Position numbers and translations under genes: made by a program
The notes under the pieces: generated by a model
The model's input: the letters and a program-made list of their open reading frames with translations, nothing else
The model's database searches: none
What the model was told of the DNA's origin: nothing
Shown: piece after piece, positions 1 through 5,477 of the stretch
How positions within the stretch are numbered: the stretch's first letter is position 1
Layout: each line of letters opens with the position of its first letter
NCBI GenBank assembly: GCA_023418375.1
Contig: JAEZZV010000353.1
Coordinates: 1-23,384 of the forward strand
Reading direction: 5' to 3'
DNA from: Actinomycetes bacterium
Lineage (GTDB): Bacteria; Actinomycetota; Actinomycetes; Actinomycetales; Cellulomonadaceae
DNA length: 23,384 nucleotides

Positions 1-608
1 GCGCCGGGGCGTCCGCCTGGCAGCCGGCGGCGCAGCCGTTCGCCGAGCCCGCTGCGGCGACGCCGTCGGCCGTCTTCGAGCCGGTGGGCCTGGGCTCGCC
101 GGACCGCACCACCGGCACCGCCCCGGCCGCCTTCGTGCCCGCGATGGGGACGCCGTCGGTCGGGCAGCCGTTCGGGATCCTGCGACCCGCTGACCCCGCG
201 GACACGGCGGTGGTCGAGCCGATCGGCGCCGTCACGCCTGCGTCGCCCGCGACCGCGGCGCCCGCCCGGGTCGCCGAGCCGGTGCGCGAGGATGCTGAGG
301 ACGGCGCGACGCCGCGCTGGGGGAGCGTCACCCCCGGCCAGGGATGGGCGCCGACACAGCGCCCCGCGCCGACGAGCGAGACGGCGCGTCCTGAGGAGCA
401 CGAGGATGAGCTGCCCGAGCCCCCGCGGCATCCCTACACGTGGCTGCACATGATCGTCCTGGTGCTGGTCGCGTTCGTCCTGGGCATGCTCATCTTCGTG
501 GTGCTGCTCAAGGACTCCGGGACCGCGGCGGAGGGCGCCGGTACGGTGCCCGACGTGGTCGCGTGGTCACGTGCGGCAGTCCAGGTCGCGACGGGGGTGG
601 GGGTCTGA
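1..608 (+). CDS. Pro/Ala-rich single-pass membrane protein, 5' end outside window
   Basis: The reading frame (codons from position 3) is open to the window edge, so the true start lies upstream. The visible 201 residues are mostly Ala, Pro, Thr, Gly and acidic residues without a recognisable fold, so they look disordered. One hydrophobic segment follows near the C-terminus (after HPYTWLHM, about 18 residues, encoded near 448-509), then about 35 residues. The orientation is probably an N-terminal cytoplasmic region with a single membrane anchor. The stop codon overlaps the rsfS ATG by one base (TGATG), so the two genes are probably translationally coupled. I do not recognise a family. Position just before rsfS suggests a housekeeping operon that in many actinobacteria begins with nadD, but nadD is not visible here. 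Confidence 0.75.
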   Translation, partial: AGASAWQPAAQPFAEPAAATPSAVFEPVGLGSPDRTTGTAPAAFVPAMGTPSVGQPFGILRPADPADTAVVEPIGAVTPASPATAAPARVAEPVREDAEDGATPRWGSVTPGQGWAPTQRPAPTSETARPEEHEDELPEPPRHPYTWLHMIVLVLVAFVLGMLIFVVLLKDSGTAAEGAGTVPDVVAWSRAAVQVATGVGV

Positions 609-1015
609 TGGCGGCATCGGAGCGGGCGGTCGAGCTCGCGCTCGTCGCCGCGCGCGCCGCGTCGGACCGCAAGGCCGAGGAGATCCTCGCGCTCGACGTG
701 AGCGACCGGCTCGTGCTGACCGACGTCTTCGTCATCGCCTCGGCCTCCAACGAGCGTCAGGTCGGCGCGATCGTCGACGCGGTCGAGGAGGCCATGCTCA
801 AGGCCGGTGCGAAGCCCGTGCGCCGCGAGGGCGTGCGCCAGGCCCGCTGGGTCCTCCTGGACTTCGTCGAGGTCGTGGTGCACGTCCAGCACGCCGAGGA
901 CCGCGTGTACTACGCGCTCGAGCGGCTGTGGTCGGACTGCCCGGTGATCGAGCTGCCGCCCGACGCGCGGGGCGGCGACGGGCACCAGGGCGACGGACAG
1001 GCGACGGTCGCGTGA
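608..1015 (+). CDS. rsfS: Ribosomal silencing factor RsfS
   Basis: A protein of 135 residues, matching the short RsfS/Iojap/DUF143 family. Family members bind ribosomal protein uL14 on the 50S subunit and block joining to 30S, which lowers translation in stationary phase or starvation. Recognisable features are the ALDVSDRLVLTDVFVIASASNERQV segment, here split as LTDVFVIASASNERQV, the central VRREG and WVLLDF motifs, and VVVHVQHAEDRVYYALERLW near the C-terminus. The acidic, Gly-rich last 20 residues are a lineage-specific tail. The ATG at 608 is preferred over upstream starts because it begins exactly at the family's N-terminus and overlaps the upstream stop. The stop overlaps the next gene's GTG (GTGA), so all three genes appear to be one coupled operon. 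Confidence 0.95.
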   Translation: MAASERAVELALVAARAASDRKAEEILALDVSDRLVLTDVFVIASASNERQVGAIVDAVEEAMLKAGAKPVRREGVRQARWVLLDFVEVVVHVQHAEDRVYYALERLWSDCPVIELPPDARGGDGHQGDGQATVA

Positions 1016-1710
1016 CGGCAGGCACGATCATCTGCTGGCGGCACGGACGTACCGAGTACAACGCCACCACGCGCATGCAGGGCACGATCGACATCCCGCT
1101 GGACGAGATCGGGCAGTGGCAGGTGGAGCAGGCGGCGCTCGACCTGTGGCGCCGGCACGCGCCGACGCGCATCGTCGCCTCGACGCTGGGCCGCGCTCAG
1201 GCGACGGCGCGGCAGCTCGCGGACCTCGTCGGGCTCGAGGTCGAGGTGGACGCGCGGCTGCGCGAACGGTCCTTCGGGGAGTGGGAAGGCCTGACCGCCG
1301 CGGAGATCGCCGAGCGGTGGCCGGAGGAGTTCGCCGTCTGGCAGCGCGGCGGCGACCCGAAGCGCATGGGGGCCGAGACGCGGGCCGCCGTCGCGGAGCG
1401 GTTCAGCGCCGCTGTGCGCGAGCTCGCGGCGCCGATGGCGCCGGGCGAGACGCTCGTGATCGTGTCCCACGGGGCCGCGGTGTCGCTCGGCCTGACGGCG
1501 CTCCTCGGCCTGGACGCGGTCGACTGGCGCGGCCTCGTGGGGCTCCACAACGCGCACTGGTCGGTGCTCAAGGCGAGCCGGGGCGACGCGTGGCCGGCGT
1601 GGCGCCTGGAAGCGCACAACGTCGGCCCGAGCGTGAGCGTCGCGGACTGGAACGCCGGGGTCCCGGCAGAGAGCCTGCCGTCCTCGGCGGCCGACGCCAT
1701 GCGGTCCTGA
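1012..1710 (+). CDS. Histidine phosphatase family protein (phosphoglycerate mutase-like)
   Basis: A protein of 232 residues of the histidine phosphatase superfamily. The phosphate-accepting histidine is His11 in the motif WRHGRTEYN. Other family marks are ASTLGRAQATA (core Arg region), LRERSFGEWEG (Glu loop) and the second catalytic His153 in IVSHGAAV. These enzymes remove phosphate from small molecules or proteins. The exact substrate cannot be read from the sequence, and annotation as a true glycolytic mutase would be wrong for this subgroup. The GTG start at 1012 overlaps the rsfS stop by four bases and places the RHG motif at the expected distance from the N-terminus. The rsfS-phosphatase order is common in actinobacteria. 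It ends about 100 bp before the tRNA gene. Confidence 0.9.
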   Translation: MTAGTIICWRHGRTEYNATTRMQGTIDIPLDEIGQWQVEQAALDLWRRHAPTRIVASTLGRAQATARQLADLVGLEVEVDARLRERSFGEWEGLTAAEIAERWPEEFAVWQRGGDPKRMGAETRAAVAERFSAAVRELAAPMAPGETLVIVSHGAAVSLGLTALLGLDAVDWRGLVGLHNAHWSVLKASRGDAWPAWRLEAHNVGPSVSVADWNAGVPAESLPSSAADAMRS

Positions 1711-1785
1711 ACGGGGGAACCGGGCCGGGCGAGGCGAAGCCGGCGGCCGGGCGGTACGGATTTCCGCCACGGTCCGGTCGTCGCG

Positions 1786-1811
1786 TACACTTCACGAGGC
1801 CCTTCGGGGCC
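1786..1811 (+). promoter_or_regulatory. Candidate tRNA promoter (-10) and UUCG leader hairpin
   Basis: TACACT at 1786-1791 is a good -10 hexamer lying 22 bp before the mature tRNA 5' end. No clear -35 is visible; TTTCCG at 1761-1766 would be a poor one at 19-bp spacing. Between the hexamer and the tRNA, GGCCC-TTCG-GGGCC (1798-1811) forms a perfect 5-bp stem with a UUCG-type tetraloop. The hairpin may be part of the precursor leader removed by RNase P, or the end of the upstream operon. Confidence 0.45.
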
Positions 1812-1813
1812 GC

Positions 1814-1886
1814 GGGGCTGTGGCGCAGCTGGTAGCGCACCTGCATGGCATGCAGGGGGTCAGGGGTTCGAGTCCCCTCAGCTCCA
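1814..1886 (+). tRNA. tRNA-Ala (anticodon GGC)
   Basis: A full cloverleaf can be folded by eye. The acceptor stem is GGGGCTG (1814-1820) with CAGCTCC (1879-1885), containing one G-U pair. The D arm contains GCGC-AGCTGGTA-GCGC. The anticodon stem CCTGC/GCAGG encloses loop ATGGCAT, giving anticodon GGC, which reads GCC alanine codons. The T arm is AGGGG-TTCGAGT-CCCCT. The discriminator base is A1886. The following bases are CCG, so the terminal CCA is not encoded and must be added after transcription. Confidence 0.97.
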
Positions 1887-1903
1887 CCGAAAGTGCAGGT
1901 CAG

Positions 1904-1930
1904 AGGCCGTCCCTCGTCGAGGGGCGGCCT
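1904..1930 (+). terminator. Intrinsic terminator hairpin after tRNA-Ala
   Basis: A 12-bp stem (1904-1915 with 1919-1930, one T-G wobble, loop GTC) begins 17 bp after the tRNA. The downstream tail TCGTGCT is only weakly T-rich, as is usual for high-GC actinobacteria. It would end the tRNA transcript. Confidence 0.8.
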
Positions 1931-2250
1931 TCGTGCTGCCGCTGGACCGCGCGGGTGCTCGTCGGTATCGGCTGACGGACTCCGATGGGCTGGCGTGGAT
2001 TCCCGAGGACTCGACCTTGCGTCTGGCGCGGGGGATAGCTCCCGTTCGCCCGGGTCGGCCGGCGCGCGGAGCCGGGTGCCCGGCCCTCTTGGGCGTATGA
2101 GGTGCGCGTCCGTGCGTCGGTGGCATGGGTCTCGGCAGGGCACGTGCAGGCCAGCCGGTTGGCTGGACGCGAGGCGCGGCGGCGGCTCGAACGCCGCGAT
2201 CGGCGCGACCGACCCCGCACCCGGAGTGCCCTGGTCTTCCGCATCAGTAG
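1931..2250. other. Intergenic stretch with no recognisable gene
   Basis: About 320 bp between the tRNA terminator and the next promoter. Open frames here have unnatural compositions, such as long Arg/Pro/Ser runs, and no plausible ribosome binding sites. I see no integrase fragment and no second copy of the tRNA 3' end, so island integration at the tRNA is not supported within this window. Confidence 0.55.
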
Positions 2251-2279
2251 TGCGGATATACAAGTATATCGGGTATAGT
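2251..2279 (+). promoter_or_regulatory. Promoter with embedded palindromic operator
   Basis: GATATAC (2255-2261), AA, then GTATATC (2264-2270) form a perfect 7-bp inverted repeat in an AT-rich island within very GC-rich DNA. Immediately downstream, TATAGT at 2274-2279 is a near-consensus -10. The repeat therefore occupies the -35/-10 spacer, where a bound repressor would block RNA polymerase. The hydrolase start codon lies about 70 bp downstream. The obvious candidate ligand-responsive repressor is the TetR protein encoded two genes later (3668-4261). That link is inferred from position only. Confidence 0.6.
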
Positions 2280-2347
2280 GATGGAGTGGTCAGTACACCT
2301 GTGGTCGTCGTCGGCGACCGTGGTCCTCAGAGAAGACGGGCTCGATC

Positions 2348-3598
2348 ATGAAATTGGTGAAGCCGGCTCTTGTCGCCAGCGCAGGAGCCGTCCTGGTGTG
2401 GTGCTTCGTCCTCGAACCGCAGATCACAGGTCTCGTCCTCGCGGGTCTGACGGTCCTCAGCGCCGCGTACATCTCCTTCGTCTACTTCGGGCGACCGCGC
2501 AGCGCGGTGACGCTCGATGGGATCTCGGGTCATGGGTGGCGCATGGTCGATCTCGGCCCGGAGACGATCAGCGGGAACGGGACGCGCTACGCCATCTACG
2601 TGCGGCGCGGGTCCTCAGCGAACCTGATCATCCACTTCTCGGGTGGTGGCGCCTGCTGGGATGGCGAGTCAGCATCGCGTCCGATCACCCCGTTGCGAGT
2701 GATGCGGGGCTACACCCGCGACCTGAGGGCCTTCTACTTCGCCTCCCTGACCCGTCTCTTCCCCGCGGCACTGACCGGGCTGGCGAACCGCCGTGACAGG
2801 AAGAACCCGTTCCGCGACTGGACGTTCGTGTTCATCCCCTACAGCACCGGCGACATGCACGTGGGCGACACCGTGAACAGGTACCTGCACCGTGGGCGCG
2901 AGGTCGCGGTGCATCACAACGGACACGCCAATGTCAGGGCAGCGTTGGCGTGGGTGTTCGCGAACTGCCGAGACGTGGGCAAGGTCATGGTCTCCGGGGA
3001 GAGCTCGGGGGCCTGGGGATCCGCCTTCTACGCCCCGCTGGTCGCCGATCACTACGAGGGCAAGCAGATCTACTGCCTCTCCGACGGCGCCGGGATCGTG
3101 TCGTCCCGGTGGCCGGACCTGTTCGAGCGAGTCTGGAGAGCCGACGCAGTCCAACGGCTCGGCTTCCAGGCCGGTGACGACGTCTACTTCGACGCCCTCG
3201 CCCACCGCACGGACGGGCGAGAGCGGAGCATCAAGTACCTGCATGCCAACACCCTGTACGACGACACGCTGACCCGATTCGACGCGGCGCTCAACCGGCG
3301 CCCCACCGCGACGGAGCATTTCATCGACGACTGGGCGTCGAACACGAGGGCCTCGATGAAGCGGCTCAGCGAGTCCGGTCTGGACTATCACTACTTCCTC
3401 ACCGACTGGGGGCACGACGTCAAGCGGCACACAACCGCGCACACTGTGACGACCAACGAGCTGTTCCACAGGTGCGCGTCGGACGGGATCGACTACGCGC
3501 ACTGGCTCGAGCGGAACGTGATCGACGACGAAGACCTCTCCGTCGGCGGGCGTCTCCTCGCCGAGCCAGGTGCACCGATCCCCCGTTGCGGGGAGTGA
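2348..3598 (+). CDS. Pectinacetylesterase-family hydrolase, membrane-anchored
   Basis: A protein of 416 residues. Two hydrophobic segments (about residues 5-22 and 26-47) anchor or export the N-terminus. The rest matches the pectinacetylesterase/Notum alpha/beta-hydrolase family: IIHFSGGGACWDG (GGGACW at 99-104) corresponds to the oxyanion-hole GGGWC-type motif, and VSGESSGAWGS carries the nucleophile elbow with Ser219. The segment YFLTDWGHDVKRHT probably supplies the catalytic His. The family removes ester-linked acyl groups, but bacterial members act on many substrates, so pectin should not be assumed. The start ATG at 2348 has only a weak upstream AGAGAAGA sequence. It is the first gene of a cassette that continues with a short ORF, tetR and a SnoaL-like gene. 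Confidence 0.75.
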   Translation: MKLVKPALVASAGAVLVWCFVLEPQITGLVLAGLTVLSAAYISFVYFGRPRSAVTLDGISGHGWRMVDLGPETISGNGTRYAIYVRRGSSANLIIHFSGGGACWDGESASRPITPLRVMRGYTRDLRAFYFASLTRLFPAALTGLANRRDRKNPFRDWTFVFIPYSTGDMHVGDTVNRYLHRGREVAVHHNGHANVRAALAWVFANCRDVGKVMVSGESSGAWGSAFYAPLVADHYEGKQIYCLSDGAGIVSSRWPDLFERVWRADAVQRLGFQAGDDVYFDALAHRTDGRERSIKYLHANTLYDDTLTRFDAALNRRPTATEHFIDDWASNTRASMKRLSESGLDYHYFLTDWGHDVKRHTTAHTVTTNELFHRCASDGIDYAHWLERNVIDDEDLSVGGRLLAEPGAPIPRCGE

Positions 3599-3608
3599 AG
3601 GAGTTCCC

Positions 3609-3671
3609 GTGAGCGTGATCACAGCCGCCCCGCCGGCGCATGCGTACCCGAGCGAAAGGACACGGTCATGA
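3609..3671 (+). CDS. Possible 20-residue ORF coupling the hydrolase gene and tetR
   Basis: A GTG at 3609 is preceded by a perfect AAGGAG at 3598-3603, with 5-nt spacing, starting right at the hydrolase stop. The frame encodes about 20 residues beginning MSVITAAPPAHAYPSER and ends with TGA at 3669-3671, overlapping the tetR ATG (ATGA). The strong ribosome site with no other use and the overlap suggest translational coupling to tetR, or a small peptide. tetR also has its own GAAAGGA site, so coupling is not required. No family is recognisable. Confidence 0.35.
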   Translation: MSVITAAPPAHAYPSERTRS

Positions 3672-4261
3672 CGGAGCCTGCGACGCCAGGCCGACGCGAG
3701 AGGAAGAGGGCCGCTACGCGCGCAACGATCCTCGACGCGGCGATCTCGCTCTTCCTGGAACGCGGCTTCGATGCCGTCACGGTCCGCGAGATCGCGGAGA
3801 AGGCCGACGTGACGCCCCGAACCGTCTTCATGCACTTCCCGCAGAAGGAGGCGCTGCTGTTCAGCGACGAGGACGGACAGCACAGGCGACTCGTCGAGGC
3901 GGTGCGCAACCGCCCGCCACGAACCACGGTCTCCGCAGCACTCAAGGTGCACTACCTCGCGGAGATCGAAGAGATGAGCTCCGCGTCTCAGCGGCGGATC
4001 CTCGCCGTGATGGAGCAAGCCCCCTCGGTGATCGAGTACGCCGAGAAGATGTGGGTCCGGCACGAGGACGCGCTGATCGCCCACATCACCCGCGAGCTCG
4101 ACCTCGACGCCCCCAGCGACGAAGTGCGCCTGTACGTGAGATTCGCCCTCCAGATACAGCTTGTCGCCCGACGTGCGCCCGACCCGGAGGCGACCATCGA
4201 CGCGGGCTTCGGACTGCTCGACGACGGTTGGGACCGCTACTGCAAGGAGCTCGGCTCATGA
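3668..4261 (+). CDS. TetR/AcrR-family transcriptional regulator
   Basis: A protein of 197 residues, the usual length for TetR repressors. The N-terminal helix-turn-helix (about residues 14-60) is clear: RATILDAAISLFLERGF, VTVREIAEKADVTPRTVFMHFPQKEALL. The C-terminal ligand domain is not recognisable beyond being helical. Such proteins usually repress their own operon until a small molecule binds. The start ATG at 3668 has GAAAGGA 7 bp upstream. The stop overlaps the next ATG (ATGA). The inverted repeat GATATAC-AA-GTATATC in the promoter of this cassette is the best candidate operator. The inducer is unknown, and may be a substrate of the hydrolase or the SnoaL-like protein. Confidence 0.92.
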   Translation: MTEPATPGRRERKRAATRATILDAAISLFLERGFDAVTVREIAEKADVTPRTVFMHFPQKEALLFSDEDGQHRRLVEAVRNRPPRTTVSAALKVHYLAEIEEMSSASQRRILAVMEQAPSVIEYAEKMWVRHEDALIAHITRELDLDAPSDEVRLYVRFALQIQLVARRAPDPEATIDAGFGLLDDGWDRYCKELGS

Positions 4262-4620
4262 TCGACCTCTCCGCATTCATCGAAGAGATCCTGGCGATGT
4301 GGACCAACCCCGATGTGGACGAGCGTCTCGACGTGATCCGTACCCACCTCACGACGGACGTCCGCCTTCACGACCACGACGGCACGTTCGAAGGCGAGGC
4401 AGGGCTGGAACGGTTCAGCGCGTCCCTGCGAGCCCGTTTCCCCCAGGCCAGGTTCCATCTGACCGCGCCGCCCGACGTCGTCGGCGACGGGATGCGGGTC
4501 ATGTGGACGTTCGGCCCGGACGCGCGTCCCGACGCCGTCTCGGGCATGGACTTCATGCTCTGGGACGGCACACGTGTCCGAGCGATCTACGCATGGGTCA
4601 GCCGACCGCCGTCCCCGTAG
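4258..4620 (+). CDS. SnoaL-like / NTF2-fold protein
   Basis: A protein of 120 residues with the pattern of SnoaL-like NTF2-fold proteins: an N-terminal helix (FIEEILAMWTNPD), LTTDVRLHDHDGTFEGEAGLERF, RARFPQARFHLTAPPDVVGDGMRVMWTFGP, and a final strand FMLWDGTRVRAIYAWV. The fold makes a cone-shaped pocket used by isomerases, cyclases, dehydratases and hydroxylases, or only for binding. No specific reaction can be assigned. The ATG at 4258 overlaps the tetR stop by four bases, so the gene is coupled to tetR and shares its regulation. It runs convergently into the M15 pseudogene on the opposite strand. Confidence 0.75.
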   Translation: MIDLSAFIEEILAMWTNPDVDERLDVIRTHLTTDVRLHDHDGTFEGEAGLERFSASLRARFPQARFHLTAPPDVVGDGMRVMWTFGPDARPDAVSGMDFMLWDGTRVRAIYAWVSRPPSP

Positions 4621-4800
4621 CCGGTAGGCCGCGACGACCCCGCGGCCAGGCGCGCGGCGACGTCGGCCACCTCGTCCGGCGTCCCGACGATCTCGAAGTG
4701 CATCTCGTCCGGCCGGTCGAAGCCGCCGCCCCAGGCGAGCACGGGAGCCACCTCGTGCCCGCGGACCGGGCGGCAGGCCCAGCCCCACGAGCTCGCGACG
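4587..4800 (-). pseudogene. Decayed M15 D-Ala-D-Ala carboxypeptidase-like remnant
   Basis: The minus strand reads VASSWGWACRPVRGH, then EVAPVLAWGGGFDRPDEMH and EIVGTPDEVADVAARLA. This is closely similar to the intact M15 peptidase at 18169-18768. The remnant lacks the first about 104 residues, has no ATG/GTG start in the homologous part, and misses exactly 41 codons (123 bp) between RPVRGH and EVAPV. That gap removes the zinc ligands His126 and Asp133 of the intact copy, so even if translated it could not be an M15 enzyme. DNA alignment is ungapped from 4654-4756 against 18188-18290 and resumes at 4757 against 18414. The frame stays open to a stop at 4587, inside the opposite SnoaL gene. Confidence 0.8.
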
Positions 4801-4861
4801 TCCCCCGTGACGAGGCCGGCGCCGGGGCGAGGCCGGGGCTGCAGCGCGAGGTCGGTGACGG

Positions 4862-5422
4862 TCAGTCGGCCCCGACGCGGGTGTGGATCCGTTCGCCTGC
4901 GGCGCTGAAGACGCTGAGGATCTCGGCAGGGCCGTCGGCCGTCGCGCTGATGCTGTGCGGCACCAGGGTGTCGAACTCCGCTGCCTCCCCGGGCTCGAGC
5001 TGGTGCTCGGCGTCGTCGAGCACCAGCCGGACGCTTCCGCTCAGCACGAAGAACCACTCGAAACCGTCATGGGTGCGGGGGGCAGGTGCGTCGGCGCGGC
5101 CGGGCATCGTGATCTTGTAGGACTGGACGGGCGCGTGCTCGCGCATCAGCGGCAGGACCGTGACGCCGTCATGGCGCTCGACCGCGCGGTGCACCCGTGG
5201 ATCGACCCGCTCGGGTGGCAGGAGGTCGTCGAGCTTGATGCCCAGGTGCTCGGTGAGCGGGACGAGGAGCTCGAGCGTCGCCTGCCGCTTGCCGGACTCG
5301 AGCCGCGACAGCGTGCTGGCCGACATCGCGGCCCGGTCGGCGAGGTCCTGGAGCGTCCAGCCGCGCGCCTGGCGGGCCGCCCGCAGCCTCGGTCCGATCC
5401 GGGAGATGCGCTCGGCGGTCAT
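4862..5422 (-). CDS. XRE-family regulator with C-terminal cupin domain
   Basis: A protein of 186 residues. Residues about 11-64 form a Cro/CI helix-turn-helix (LRAARQARGWTLQDLADRA, MSASTLSRLESGKRQATLELL). Residues about 100-172 form a small cupin (THDGFEWFFVLSGSVRLVLDD, LEPGEAAEFDTLVPHSI). This HTH-cupin architecture is common in regulators sensing small metabolites. The ATG at 5422 is chosen because an upstream start at 5491 would lie inside the divergent gene and adds a segment outside the HTH fold. A leaderless promoter fits the chosen start. The gene is divergent from the flavoprotein-methyltransferase fusion and probably controls it and itself. Confidence 0.88.
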   Translation of the reverse strand: MTAERISRIGPRLRAARQARGWTLQDLADRAAMSASTLSRLESGKRQATLELLVPLTEHLGIKLDDLLPPERVDPRVHRAVERHDGVTVLPLMREHAPVQSYKITMPGRADAPAPRTHDGFEWFFVLSGSVRLVLDDAEHQLEPGEAAEFDTLVPHSISATADGPAEILSVFSAAGERIHTRVGAD

Positions 5423-5425
5423 GTC

Positions 5426-5458
5426 CTGAGTTTGCCATTTCGGCAACTCGCCTTGCAA
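5426..5458. promoter_or_regulatory. Divergent promoter region with inverted repeat operator
   Basis: On the minus strand, TTGCAA (5458-5453), an 18-bp spacer and CAAACT (5434-5429) place a -10 six bases before the XRE-cupin ATG, which suggests a leaderless transcript. The inverted repeat TTGCC-ATTTC-GGCAA (5432-5446) sits in the spacer and overlaps the -10. On the plus strand, TTGCCA (5432-5437) could serve as a -35 for the fusion gene, with a poor -10 near 5456-5461. A regulator bound to this repeat would cover both promoters. Confidence 0.5.
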
Positions 5459-5477
5459 GAATCGCCGCGCGACTCGC

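Noticed and set aside
1568..2263. Minus-strand frame containing GAEGTRTPDPLHAMQ and VRYQLRHSP
   Set aside because: This string is the antisense translation of the tRNA-Ala gene, a well-known false protein call. The rest of the frame is low complexity.
1814..2347. tRNA as integration site of a genomic island
   Set aside because: No integrase, no repeat of the tRNA 3' end and no mobility genes are present in the window. It is kept only as a possibility in the cassette finding.
3615..3622. GTGATCAC palindrome as a TetR operator
   Set aside because: It is only 8 bp and lies inside the operon, within the small ORF. The 2255-2270 repeat is much better placed in a promoter.
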